Below, in pieces: positions 44,650 to 56,035 of a DNA stretch of 64,000 nt. The stretch is from Dichetophora obliterata (lineage: Eukaryota; Arthropoda; Insecta; Diptera; Sciomyzidae), in NCBI GenBank assembly GCA_963920525.1, contig OY986436.1, positions 14,397,467 through 14,461,466 of the forward strand, read 5' to 3'. The notes under the pieces were generated by a model, which was not told the origin of the DNA, did no database searches, and worked only from the letters and a program-made list of their open reading frames with translations. Numbering within the stretch: the first letter of the stretch is position 1; each line of letters starts with the position of its first letter. The position numbers and the translations under genes are program-made.

Positions 44650-44780
44650 TGAGTGAAATACCAAAATATGGCTATAGGGTTATTTTAACTTCGGCCCAGT
44701 CAAATATAATTTCTTACCAGTTTTTCTTAGTTTCTAGAAAGATTTTGTTATTAATATAAATACATAATTTGCTTAGTATA
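44650..44780 (+). repeat. Tail of a DINE-1-like repeat
   Basis: TTAACTTCGGCCCAGTCAAA and TATAATTTCTTACC match the tail of the repeat at 13989-14045 over about 55 bases. Confidence 0.5.
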
Positions 44781-44790
44781 ACAAGGTGGT

Positions 44791-44991
44791 GTGACATTGC
44801 CTCCGCCGAACCTTAAAATGGGATTAGTAATGAACTTTGTTAAAACACTAGAGAAGGATGATCCAGGATTCAAAAATCTAATTAAATTTTTTCCAAACTC
44901 AACTTTTGCAAAACTAAAGGACCTCACATATAAAAAACTAATGCAGGATGAACAAGTTTCGAAGCGAAGCTTTTTACGCCTAGTTTTGTGA
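44791..44991 (+). pseudogene. Fragment of a CACTA-like transposase
   Basis: LPPPNLKMGLVMNFVKTL, GFKNLIKFFPNST and AKLKDLTYKKLM align in order with LPPLHLKLGYMKQFVKKL, AFCHLKAVFPKLSEGKIK and the following exon of the gene at 50607-52495. It is a 60-residue relic of the same family, with no catalytic residues. Confidence 0.6.
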
Positions 44992-45124
44992 TTTGCTTGA
45001 GTGAAGTATCAAAAACGACACTTTTTTCCATACACCTTTTTCTAAGAATTATTGTTGTTTTTTACTTGCGTTTCAACAAGAGGATATAAAATTAAAAACA
45101 TTTCTTTGTAAGCGTGTGTTATCA

Positions 45125-45195
45125 AGCGAGGATCAAACTCGCACCATTTCGGTCGAGAGTTCTACACACTTACCACTACTCCAAAACAATCCTTT
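45125..45195 (-). other. tRNA-like relic
   Basis: Minus strand: GGAGTAGTGGTAAGTG (A box-like), then GGTGCGAGTTTGATCCTCGC (T-arm with pairing GCGAG/CTCGC and a B box). The acceptor stem is not convincing. It is probably the head of a tRNA-derived SINE. Confidence 0.4.
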
Positions 45196-45199
45196 GTGT

Positions 45200-47040
45200 C
45201 ATGATGTGATTCATTCAATACTAGCATCGCCTGTGGCCGAAATTCGACCAACCTTCTGAAATTTCAATAGTTTTTTTCTAGTTCTGAGGCATGATCTTGC
45301 TTTAAGAAAATGTGCTGTACTAATAAAATGTTAAGTTTTGATGTCAATATAGAGAGAATTTTTCAGAATTTACTATTTATAAGAAATTTTACCACCACAA
45401 TATATATTCACACATGTTACATACAAAAATGCTTATTGTAGGGTATTCGTAAGAGATAGAGAAAAATGTTTTTAGTACATTGTATTAATGTCGTAAATTT
45501 CCTATTACACCATGTTCTTCCATTTTTTATAGTTTAAGTTTTACTTAAGAAATATTCTTTAAGCGCTAATATTTTAGGTCAAAGGTTACAAAAATGTTCA
45601 GTGAACTTCTTTTTCCTACTCTAATTTCTATAAAAAAAAATTATCAAAATCGGTTCAGAAACACGCAAGAACTGTTTCTCGTACGCATATTTCTACATAT
45701 ACCGAAATGGCTTTGAAATAGAAAAATTTTTACAGAAATTATTTCTTGCAAAGACAACATTTTGAAAAGTTTAATTTCCATCAAAAAAATCATAGAGGGT
45801 AGGTAGCTCATAAATTTTGATGATAGAAACTGTTTAATGAATCATGTGTCAAAATTAAGCAATTTTTGCAAATAAATTATATGTCATATGAAAGAGTGTG
45901 AAAAAATGTAAGAAAAAAAAACAACAAAAAAAAGTTTGTCTTAATTTTTGAGTAAAACCTTAATATTTTAGTGATTTTCTTAAAACAATATAAAACCTTG
46001 AGTTGATGGGTTAACGGTTTATCTTTTTATATTTCACCAAAGTCATTTAATTAATCTTTCAGACAAAGAAAATTTGTTGAAAATCGATTAAAAAATGGTT
46101 GAGATATTTGCTTGCAAAGTCAAAACTGGAAATTTCAATAGTTTTTTTGTCATTCTGAGACGATGGCCTTGGTTCAAAGAAATACGTTGTACTGAGAAGA
46201 TATAAATTTTTCGAGATATCTAAATAATTTTAATGTCATTTGAAGGGGCTTTTTTAACGTACTATCTTGGGAAAATATTATCAAGAAAGCTTTTGTATAC
46301 CATTATATTTCTCAACCAACGAATTTTCATACAAAAATACGTAGTACTGAGAACATCTATAGTTTTTGAGATATCGCTATAATTTTTATGTTAAAATAAC
46401 GAAAATTTTTCAGGCTTTATTATTTATAAGAAATGTCACCATCACAATATACATTCACTCTTGTTGTATAAAAAAAATGATTATTGTAGGGTATCCGTAA
46501 GAAGATGGTGCAAAATGTCAGAAGTATTCGTTGCACAACTTATCAAGGTCTAAAATTCCCTTTTACATTACATTCTTCCATCTGTTACAGATTAGCTTTT
46601 AATTAATATATGCTCTTTTCACGCTCATATTTCAAGTCGAAAGTTCACTAATCTAAAATGTAATCGTACTGTGAAGCCAGATCTTTCATTTGATACCTCA
46701 TTCACTATTCTACCTCTTCCTAGCCCTGAGATTCCTTACTAAAACAAAAATACAAACTTTCAACGTTAATATTTCAGGTCAGAGGTCATAATCTTAAAAA
46801 CCTAAAATGATTCTGCACATAATAGGGAGCAGTACCTTTCGAATGATATAAGTTTAATGCCCTTATTTTACAATAAATATCGAAAAAGTGTACGACAACA
46901 TTTGATGTTTGCCTATTAATATATAAGATTAAGTATTAACTGAAGCAATGTTGCCAGGAATGTTGACAGAAATTTTTAAAAAGGATTGTGCAGTAGCTAT
47001 TCAACATGTGAATGCGTGAAGTTATGATGCAACAGATTAC
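45200..47040. repeat. Diverged repeat region, including copy 2 of the dispersed repeat
   Basis: 45700-46400 is related to 33540-34300. In addition, 45390-45480 and 46430-46520 resemble each other (TATTGTAGGGTATCCGTAAG), so a unit of about 1.03 kb is duplicated in tandem. No open frame of interest. Confidence 0.5.
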
Positions 47041-47047
47041 AAGAATG

Positions 47048-47645
47048 CAAGGTTGTCAGTCAAAACTTGGAACATTTCCCACGAAAGTAACCTTTTTCCC
47101 ACAGTAACATAAATTAAATACCACAAAAATTCCCATGGTAAAGATAAACAAAAAAAAAATTCCCACCGCAATTGATAAATACCAACAAAAATCCCACGAT
47201 CATTAAAATTTACCACGAAAATACCACTCGTTTTAAAAATACCACAAAAAATCCCACAAGCATTAAAAAGTACCATAAAAAATCCCATATGCATAAAAAA
47301 TTAAAAAAAAAATAGAAATACAACAAAGAAATAATAATGGTATTCAATGAACGGCGTGTTTGTGTTGTAAATAGCGTAAGAGCGATATATTAAGCGTAGT
47401 TTGCAACAACATAAACTTAAGGGATTTTACATACGCAGCTTACGACAATGCGGTGCAAGTAGAGCGTATAATGGCAGCTGTGATTTCATTTTCATTTAAA
47501 AGATTAAGATAAAAAAATTCGGGATAGTATTGCCATATGTCAAGAAATGTCTACTTAGTTTTCATGATGGCAACTTGTTCTCAAAACTAATATGCAATTA
47601 AATGGTTTTTATTAAGGGTTAGTTTGAGAAAATGTACAGCTTAAG
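47048..47645. mobile_element. MITE family A, copy 3, cut short by a second MITE
   Basis: CAAGGTTGTCAGTCAAAACT and the repeated AATACCAC/ATTCCCA motifs match copy 1, as does 47565-47640 (CAACTTGTTCTCAAAACTAA; GGGTTAGTTTGAG). MITE B is inserted where copy 1 reads AGCGTAAA. After it only AGCGTAAGCTTATAG of the element remains. Confidence 0.7.
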
Positions 47646-48296
47646 CAGTGTTGCCAGGTTAGGGGATTTCCCCCTTAGATTTAGGGGTTTTTTAACTATG
47701 TTGAAAGATTTTAGGGGTAATGAATCTTTAGGGGATTTTTTAGGGAGATTTAATTTTTTTAGGGGTTTTTAGGGGTATTTGAAAAATTGATCTTTAAAAA
47801 TATTTATTAAAAAAGATATTTGACTTTTTGGGTATTTCAGCAACACTTTACAAAAACAGCTGAATTGACAGCACTTCAAATAAATTACCAATAATTTCCC
47901 ACTTCACTTCAAACTTCTTCGCGCTTTACTTGCAATTGATTGATTCCGTGTAAAAACTAAAAACCAAGCAAGTATGGGAAAAACTATAGACAAAAAATGT
48001 ATGCCCAAAATATATAAAAAAAAAATGGAAAACGGAGCTTCTTTTCAAAAGTAAGTTTTCATTTTAAAGTCAATTCACATTGGACAATTGAGAGCTTTGA
48101 AGCAACTTTTTGCCTTTTTTAAAGACGTCCAACAGCTCAGCCCTTCAAATACCAAGTTTTGCACTGCAGTTGCACTACTTCTTAGTTACCCCCTATGAAT
48201 TTTTTGTATGTTTTTCGAAAAAATTTTGTAGGAGAATTTTAGGGGGATTTGAAATCCATTCTAGGGATAAATGGTGAAAGGCACCTGGCAACACTG
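47646..48296. mobile_element. MITE family B (651 bp, 8-bp TSD)
   Basis: CAGTGTTGCCAGGT and ACCTGGCAACACTG are perfect 14-base inverted ends. AGCTTAAG and AGCGTAAG flank it (7 of 8). The interior is rich in TTTAGGGGNTTTTT blocks. Its termini share TTGCCAG with family A, suggesting related hAT-type families. Confidence 0.85.
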
Positions 48297-48310
48297 AGCG
48301 TAAGCTTATA

Positions 48311-48716
48311 GAGCTCGCAATTTAATTCATGTTAAAAAACTATTTTTTTAAGTTAATTAGTTTAATGATCTATTAAATTATAACATGAATTAAATTGCGA
48401 GCTTTAGATCAAGTTAGTTTTAAAGAAGGCAACAACAAAAACTCTGTAAAGAGTCAATTACTTAGCTCACTACACAGTCTTTATTTATTTCAATATTCAT
48501 TGGTGTTCGACAGTTTGTCGAAATGCATCATAGAAATGAAACGAGCTTTTTGCTTCGCCAGAAGCTAGTGTTCTAACTGAAAGGTGGCTATTTTCACAGC
48601 CGAAACAGACTGCCTAGTCAGCTAAGTGATTGACTCTATACAGAGTTGTTGTTGTTGTTGTTTCCTTCTTAAAAATTTACTTGATCTAAAGCTCGCAATT
48701 TAATTCATGTTATTGT
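48311..48716 (+). mobile_element. Foldback-type element, copy 3
   Basis: AACATGAATTAAATTGCGAG then CTTTAGATCAAGTTAG at 48382 is answered by its complement ending at about 48713, giving arms of about 90 bases with the pair GTAAAGAGTCAATTACTTAGCT / AGCTAAGTGATTGACTC. An extra inverted piece lies at 48311-48335. A (TTG)n run sits in the right arm. Confidence 0.75.
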
Positions 48717-50194
48717 TTTTATTTTTTTTATTTTTTATTATTTTTTAATTTAAAAAATTGTTGACCTTGAAAATGAGACGCTCTCAAGGAAAAGGGGCAT
48801 GGGCGGTGTTGTAGATTTTGATTTTTCTACTGATCTGAAAATCAAAATTTATCTGAAATTAATCACTACGAGTGCATCTATGGCTGGCACTAGAAAAAAA
48901 ATTTGTAAATTGACAGAATCACGCGCTTTTAAAAATTAATTTTATACAGTGTGTAGAAAAATTATACAGTGTGTAGATATAAAAGACACCTTTTATATTA
49001 ATTTTTTTTTGCCTAGTATTATTCATTTCAATGATTCAAATTTTTTTAATAATGAAGAATTTTTATGAGGAAATAAAAAAACATTTTTGTCTTTCTAGTT
49101 GTTATTATTTTTCTACAAAGCGTTGAAGTTAGCGTGTTTAAAAAATTGTTGCAATTGGCTTCTCGTCTCCAGCTTTACAAAGCGTCTGAAAGTAAAAAAT
49201 CAAAGTGCATTCTTGAGTTAAGGGTTGTTGTTGAGCCCCCAACCTAAGCAAATAAAAAATAAAAAAATGGCATGCGTTGAAAAAAACTGTACAAAAACTC
49301 CCTTTTTTGCCGAAACTTTCAGCCATGCAAAAAAAAATATAAAAGTTTTTTGGCTTTTTATAGGTTTAGTGTTTAACAGGGTCTATAAGGATCACAATGA
49401 ATCCAAATCGATTAAATAGAACCCCAGATATCTTAGAAGCCGATGCGAAAAACCTTGTTTCAAGAAAAACGCGATTACAGATTTAAAGGTTCTTAAATAT
49501 CACGCGCAATACGAATATAATATGTGTTATAACTTTTTTTCTAATTCATATTTTTTCTAAATTTTTGTATACGTATTTCTAAGACCTTAAGGAAATAAAA
49601 AATATTGATTTTTAATTTTTTACAAACTGTAATATTACCTTAAAACAGCTTGTTTTTTAGCGGTTATAAAGTGTAAAATATAGGATGTTTTTGAAATAAA
49701 GCTTTGATTCCTGTTCCAGCGATAGCCACTGATGTTATGAATAGCATATTTAAATTTTAGATGATTCGGTTGAATAGTTTTTGTTTTTTCTACAACACCA
49801 TGCTGAAAAAAGTAGTTTCGAGATATATGATTATAAAGAGAATAAATGCAGACGCAACACTGTGGCTCGACACCTACTAAAACGACTGTAAAAGTGAAAA
49901 TAACGTCAGAAGGACTATACTTCTGAAATTTAAAAAAAAAATCAATTTAATAAAAATTCTAGGCCGTTTTATTAATATAATTTTCGAATGTTAAGCTATC
50001 CAAATATTTGCACAACACGATTTGGCCAACTATTGATATAAAATTTGCTAGAAATATCGATGACATTACATCTATATAATATACATTTTATATTTTAGAT
50101 ATTAAAAATCAATAATATCATTAATATTTACAAAAATAATTAAAAATTAGTGAAAAATAATAATGTGAGTTAATAAAATTTTATGTTGGGAATA
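48717..50194. other. Stretch with no recognised gene
   Basis: AT-rich. A CAGTGTGTAGA doublet lies at 48956-48976. Frames at 49138-49419 overlap on both strands and have no motif. Confidence 0.4.
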
Positions 50195-50197
50195 TTA

Positions 50198-53100
50198 CAC
50201 AGTGATACAAAAAAAACTAAAGTAGAAATACCTGGGAAATGATACTATTTTCCTGGTAGGCGTTGTTGAGTACAACAAGAATCTGCTTTTGAAATTTCCC
50301 AAACACCCCCAAAATCTTGAAATCCGGTTAAAAAACCGGTTTTGCGTACCTTTGCGCGCTTGTAAGCCTGTAAGTCTGTTGATAATCAACCGATTTTCAT
50401 TTTCTCACCGGATTTAAAAAGAAAAAACCTAGACCTTTCAAACGATATCTTTATATTTAAGAAAATTTGAGAAGTCTGTGTGTATTTGTCCAGCAAACAG
50501 ATATTTTTTTAATTTTTTTCGCCATTTTCCAACTTCGGCGATGATTCCACACATTATTTTATAATGGAACCATACTATTCTTTGAATGATTCAAAAGGGA
50601 CGTTTTCTAATGAGTAAAACGCAATTTTGTTTTTAAAAATCCAGTAATTATTGACTGAGTTATTGAAGTTTTTATTAAAACCAAAATTTTGCAAAAATAC
50701 AAGTATTGGTCATTGAACTCAAAAATGTTTGCAGGTCCGTTTTTTTTTAATTCAGCATCATGTGTTTCTCTTCGAAGTGACCAGCAATATTCTGAAATCA
50801 TTTTTACTTTATTTTTTCCTTCAAAGCGTTTTTCAATTGTAGCCATTTCTTGGTGAAAATGTTCGCCTTGTTCATCGCTGAACTGACCCAGGTTGTCTGG
50901 GAAGAAGTCCAAGTGCGAATGCAGAAAATGAATTTTTATGGACATGTTGCAGCCCATTCCACCATACGCACCCAAAAATTCATTAACAATCGCGACATAG
51001 TCGTCGCTTCTGTGATTACCAAGAAAATTATCACATAGTGCAACAAAACTCTTCCAGGCACGTTTTTCAACAGAACATAACTTGCTCATAAAGTTTACAT
51101 CTCTCATAATTTGACGAATTTGAGGTCCAATGAAAATACCTAAAATTCATCAAAACAGATAAAAACTATGAAAAAGTACTACATATGGAAACAAATAAAT
51201 TAATACCTCCTTTTATTTTGCCTTCACTTAGTTTTGGGAACACCGCTTTAAGATGACAAAAAGCGTTGCTGTTTACATCCAGTTTTTTAACAAATTGTTT
51301 CATGTATCCCAGCTTTAGATGCAGTGGTGGCAGAATAACATCCTCAGCTTTAACTAATGGGATGTTTAAAATGTTCTTCCTGCCTATTTGATGCGACTGA
51401 CGAGTTGACCATTCTTTGCGATCATAGCGATTCGGTGCGCGACTATCCCATTCACAAAGATAGCACGGATGTTTTGTATTACCACCTTGCATACCAAATA
51501 AAATTGTCAAAACTTTTAAGTCAGAGACTATTTTCCATTTATGCGTGGCATAGCTGACGAGCCGGAGTATTTTTTCCATCACTTCGTAAGTTTCCTTTGT
51601 GTTAGTCGCATATGCGATTGGAACTGATGGTAACAGATTTTCGTTATGCAGTAAAACAGCTTTCAAGCCTAGGTATAACATTACATATTTCATATAAAGG
51701 AGTAAAAAATCACAAATTTCTCCAACAATACTTACTTTTACATGAACCATCAATAAAAAGTCGCCATTCCATCGATGAATAATTGTGATTCAAGGCCGAG
51801 AATAGTTTGGGTACATCTACGCAATACACTAAATTCTTATCATTCTCATCAGTCTTAAAACATTCTTCAAATATCAAAGTACGGTCCATTTTTCTACCAG
51901 ATGTTATACGAAAATCTTCTTCCACCAAATTCCACTGCTTTAATCGCGACCCAAGAATTTCAGAATCTCGTTTTGACATATGTAAATCGCGCACTAGGTC
52001 GGCGAAATCTAGATTTGAAACATAATGCCGTTCCGTTGACTTCGAATTGGATGGAAGGAACTCTTCTTGTTCCAAATCTGTATCAGTTACATCAGTAGAT
52101 TTGCTTGTTGTCGGAACATCATTATTCCCAGATATTGCCTTCGTAACTGTTACAACATTTGCGTACTTAATGTTTTTGCGCGTTTTAAAACTGTGACCCG
52201 ACACATTGGTTTGGCAAAAATAGCAATCATCTCGTTTATGATATGACTGATGATGCCAAGTCATAGGCGCCGAAAAGGGCAAAACAATTGAAGGTTGAAC
52301 TTTAATTTTTTTTAATGTTGCAGTGCAATATTCACAAATAATTTCGGGCTCGTACCACCGACTGGTATTATAAGAGCGATTGAAGAGTTTGTTGTACACT
52401 TCCACCACTCCAACATTGTTTTTAAAATCACGCCGATGACTGAAATCCGTAAATAACCCACAAATATAACAAAATTTATTACGTTTGTCACACATTTCAA
52501 TTTTAATTGCACGCGATTGTTGTCCAATTGCAAACTTTTTTTTATGTAAACAGATTCAAAGTGATAAAGAAGTGATTAACAAAACGTCAACAAAAACAAT
52601 GTATATTGTTGTATATTGTTGTAATTTTTACTTCTTCCAATTCTTCTAATTTTTTGAAATGCTCCGATTTTTTAAAGCATAACTTAAGAGAGCGCAAAGA
52701 GCATAGAAAGAAACGCGATTGTAGGTAAAATGTTCGACAGCGCAACCTGCTGTTTGATGATTCGCTAGAAAAAAAGTCCACAAAAACAAAATATATCTCT
52801 TAAGTAATGCCTTTAAAATTTCTGCATTTAAAAAAATTGAGCACAAGTTAGAATTGCAACCACAATATGCGAATATAACCACAATATAAGAACTTAACTT
52901 ATGCCAGGAATATGTAATTTCGTTTCTTGCTACATTTGTTACTTTTCAAAAGATATCAGTCATCGGCATAGTTTTACAGATATCATATTAAGTTATCTGT
53001 GCTCCTATAAAAAATGTGCAAAAGAACACGAAAAACGTTGTGTAGGCATTTTTGCAAAAATTTTGTTTTTATCAATAACTCATTCAATTACGAGCCGATT

Positions 53101-53527
53101 TTTAAAAACTAAGTTGCGTCGTGATTTTTAATAAACGTGTTTGTTTAGTACATTAACAGAAAGTTGGTGTCTATATAAAATAGTGTGTACAAAAATCGTG
53201 AAAGTTGGAAAATTTTAAAAAAATTTTAAAAAATTGAGTTTGCCGGACAAATGCACATAGATTTATCAAGTTTTTATTAACAGTATGTCAATCATTAAAA
53301 AGGCCTAAATTTTTTCTTCTGGAATCTGGTAAGAAACTGAAAATCAGTGCATCGTTGGTTAAGTTACAGCCTTATAAGTGCGCAAAGGTACAAAAACTGG
53401 TTTTTTAACGGTAAGTCAAGATTTTGGGGGTGTTTGGCGAATTTCTGGTATGCAGTCTTGTTATACTCAACAATACCTACAAGAAAAATGGTAACACTTC
53501 CCAGGTATTTTGGACTGTCGCACCGTG
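50198..53527 (-). mobile_element. CACTA-like (CMC) DNA transposon with open transposase gene
   Basis: Left end CACAGTGATACAA and complemented right end CACGGTGCGACAG open inverted repeats that stay alignable for about 300 bases (shared CCAAACACCCCCAAAATCTT; TACCTTTGCGC). TTA borders both sides (50195-50197 and 53528-53530), the 3-bp duplication typical of CACTA elements. The single gene inside is intact after removal of two short introns. Terminal repeats have diverged (roughly four fifths identical by eye), so it may not be very recent. Confidence 0.75.
50607..52495 (-). CDS. Intact 584-residue CACTA-like transposase, three exons
   Basis: Exons on the minus strand: 52495-51736, 51668-51207 and 51139-50607 (760, 462 and 533 bases; 1755 in all, an exact multiple of three). 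Both introns are 67 bases (GTAAGT...CTAG and GTATTA...TTTAG). The N-terminus has zinc-binding pairs (FCYICG; ICEYC; CYFC). A catalytic-type core follows: LFIDGS (Asp about 249), IVSDLKVL (Asp about 303), TKHPCYLCEWDSR, then HFLHSHLDFFPDNL and SDEQGEHFHQEM (acidic residue about 497-500). This protein type is common in arthropod genomes. The DDE assignment is inference from spacing. No stop or shift was found. Confidence 0.75.
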
Positions 53528-53605
53528 TTATTGTTTTAAGTTAACATTATGGTATTGAAAATTTTTAATTTAAAAATTTTGTTATTAACCCGAATTCTGC
53601 TAGCA

Positions 53606-55901
53606 TCGTCATATGACGACGAAAATATTGACAACTTCAATGTCTTGAGGAACTGGTTTAAACCGTTGAAAACAAAAGAAACCAGTGCATATGTCTTGCA
53701 CATTACTTACTCTTGCATAAACAATTTAGTTTCAAGTTGTTATTTAACGTGTTCGTGCTCAGTGAAATTTTTATTCCTAGTAGTTTTTGAAAAATTTTAA
53801 AAATATGAGTTCTGCTAAAAGGTAAGTGCTAAAAATATATTAAATCTTATTTAAGTGACATAAAAGTTACAAAAAATTAAAGTTTACACTGTAAGTCAAG
53901 TTTTTGTTAAGAACTGCTGCACGAGTTGCGGAAAAAAATTTGGTTTTTTTGTGAATATATTTGGCTGTCGTCATATGACGACACTATGATGAAATAAATA
54001 TTTTATTTTTTTTTGTCTTGATTTATTTTTTAGTAAATATCTTAGCGTCGCAGACATTTTGGATATTTTGGAGGAAGAAGGTCAGTCAAACGAGTTTTGC
54101 ATAGAACCTCCAGAAGTAAACGTGTTAACTGATGAAGAATCAGATGAGGAAGCCGATGGTAATATCAATTCTCTGTCTCGTAATCAACTTCTGGCACCAG
54201 CTGAAATAAGAAATGATAGACAACTTTCTGCAGACAACTTTCCGTACAGCAAGACGTTAAAAGATAAAAAGTACAAGGAAAGATACAAAATGAAAATGAG
54301 ATAAATTGGGAACTAGGAGGGAAAACGTCAAAAGTTTCTGAATTCAATGCACCAGTAAATGAATTTGATGCAAGCATGACGGCTGTTGAGTATTTTGAGC
54401 TTTTTTTCAACGACGAATTGGTAGAGCTAATAATTGCCCAAAGTACTGAATATTGTTTATATAATAATTGGCAAGATGTGAAGCTGAGCAAAAAGGAACT
54501 AAGAACATTTATTGGAATTTTGATAGTTTCTGGATGCAGTCCATTATCTAGTAAAGCAATGTATTGGAAAGTTGGCGATGATGTACGTAATTACGCAATT
54601 TACAACGCAATGCGTAGAAATAGGTTTGATACTATTATGAAATCGTTGCATTTTCAGTCGAATGCTAAATTAGATAAATGCGATAAATTCTACAAATTGC
54701 TTCCACTTCTTTTTCACCTTCAACAAGTTTTTATGAAACATTTCCAGCCCACAGAGTCAGTGTCACATGATGAAGCAATGGTGGAGTATTTTGGCAAACA
54801 CGGTTGTAAGCAAGCCATCAGAAATAAACCAATTTGATTTGGATACAAAATTTGGTGCCAAAATGCACCATCTGGTTCTCTCATTGCTTTTGACCCATAC
54901 CAAGGAAAAACTTATCAAGGTAACGAAGAAATGGAAAAGAAGTTTGGAAAATGTGCGTCCACACTATTGCATTTACTTGACCAATACCCTCTATCAAAAT
55001 CAGTTTTACCATACAACTTCTATTGCGATAATTTGTTCACAACGTTTCCTTTACTCAAAGAGATGAGAAACAGAGGTTATAATTGTACTGGAACCATAAG
55101 AATTAACCACTTAGGAAATAATTGCTGCCTGCTAGATCCTAACGAATTCAAAAAGAAAGTTCGAGGTTTTACACAGGTTGCAATTGCCCAATTTAAAAAA
55201 TGAAAGTTTTTTGTAGCTAGGTGGAAAGATAGCGCAGTGGTATTAGTAGCTTCCACAATTTTTTCTGCTGATCCCGAAGGAAAAGCAAAAAGATGGAGCA
55301 GGGCTGACGTACAACATCTCGAGGTAAATATAACATATTCTATCCGAAATTATAACAAAAATATGGCACTGATCGTATGGATCAAAATGTAAATGCTCAT
55401 CGGATATCTATACGAGGAAAACAGTGGTGGTGGCCAGTCTTTACGTTGATCTTGGATGTTTTATTTCAAAATGCTTGGCTTTTAGCGAGAGAAAAAATCC
55501 TAAGCTAACGCAAAAGAAGTTCCGGAGAGACTTAGCCATGTCATACCTTTTACTGGAGAATAATGCCCCAAAAGGTCCTGGAAGAACACCGAAAGTCCTA
55601 CCTGGAGCTGACTCCATGAGGTACGATGGATATATGCACTATGTGCAAAGAACGAAAAACAGTAAACAGAGACGATGTGCTGTTGATAAATGTAAGTCAA
55701 CTGTAAGAACCGAGTGCAAAAAATGTGACAAAGGTTTATGCATTGATTGCTTCGCTTCGTACCATCAAAAGTCATAAAAAGTATTAGTATTGTTTCCTTC
55801 TTTATTTTTATTCAATTGAAAATGAAATAGAAAATTTAAAACTAAATCCAATAACAAAATATTTTAATACGTATTTTTATAGTGTCGTCATATGACGACA
55901 C
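53606..55901. promoter_or_regulatory. Three copies of a palindromic piggyBac subterminal site
   Basis: TCGTCATATGACGA (53606-53619), TGTCGTCATATGACGACA (53966-53983, within intron 1) and GTGTCGTCATATGACGACAC (55882-55901) are perfect palindromes of 14, 18 and 20 bases sharing one core. Two lie close to the element ends and one internally, as expected for transposase binding or enhancer-like sites. Confidence 0.7.
53805..55777 (+). pseudogene. piggyBac transposase, broken
   Basis: Exon 1 (53805-53821, MSSAK) joins exon 2 at 54034 through a GTAAGT...TTTTTAG intron to give SKYLSVADILDILEEE. The acidic N-terminus is followed by the core: FNAPVNEFDASMTAVEYFEL, SHDEAMVEYFGKHG (first Asp), YCDNLFTTFPLLKEM (second Asp), ARWKDSAVVLVAST (third Asp) and RGKQWWWPVFTLILDV. 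It ends in a Cys-rich domain, RRCAVDKCKS with TECKKCDKGLCIDC. Lesions: shifts near 54295, 55375 and 55490, and TGA codons at 54835 and 55201. All three catalytic Asp codons survive. The domain order and length match the family. Confidence 0.9.
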
Positions 55902-56035
55902 CCATTTTCTCAAAATTTGGCTGCAACAAGCCAATTCTTTTTCTTAGTTAGTGTTTAGGATATCCCTTATAAGCTGTAAACAAAGTTTTAAATCATTCGA
56001 GTGCCTATTTCGAAAACCGAGAGAATTTGGGTTAA

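Larger units (their letters stand above)
53589..56031 (+). mobile_element. piggyBac-type element
   Basis: TTAA (53585-53588) precedes CCCGAATTCTGC; the right end complements to CCCAAATTCTCTCGG and is followed by TTAA (56032-56035). Length is 2443 bases, near the original piggyBac. It starts 59 bases beyond the TTA duplication of the CACTA-like element. Three near-identical palindromes around CGTCATATGACG mark its subterminal regions. The transposase is broken. Confidence 0.9.
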
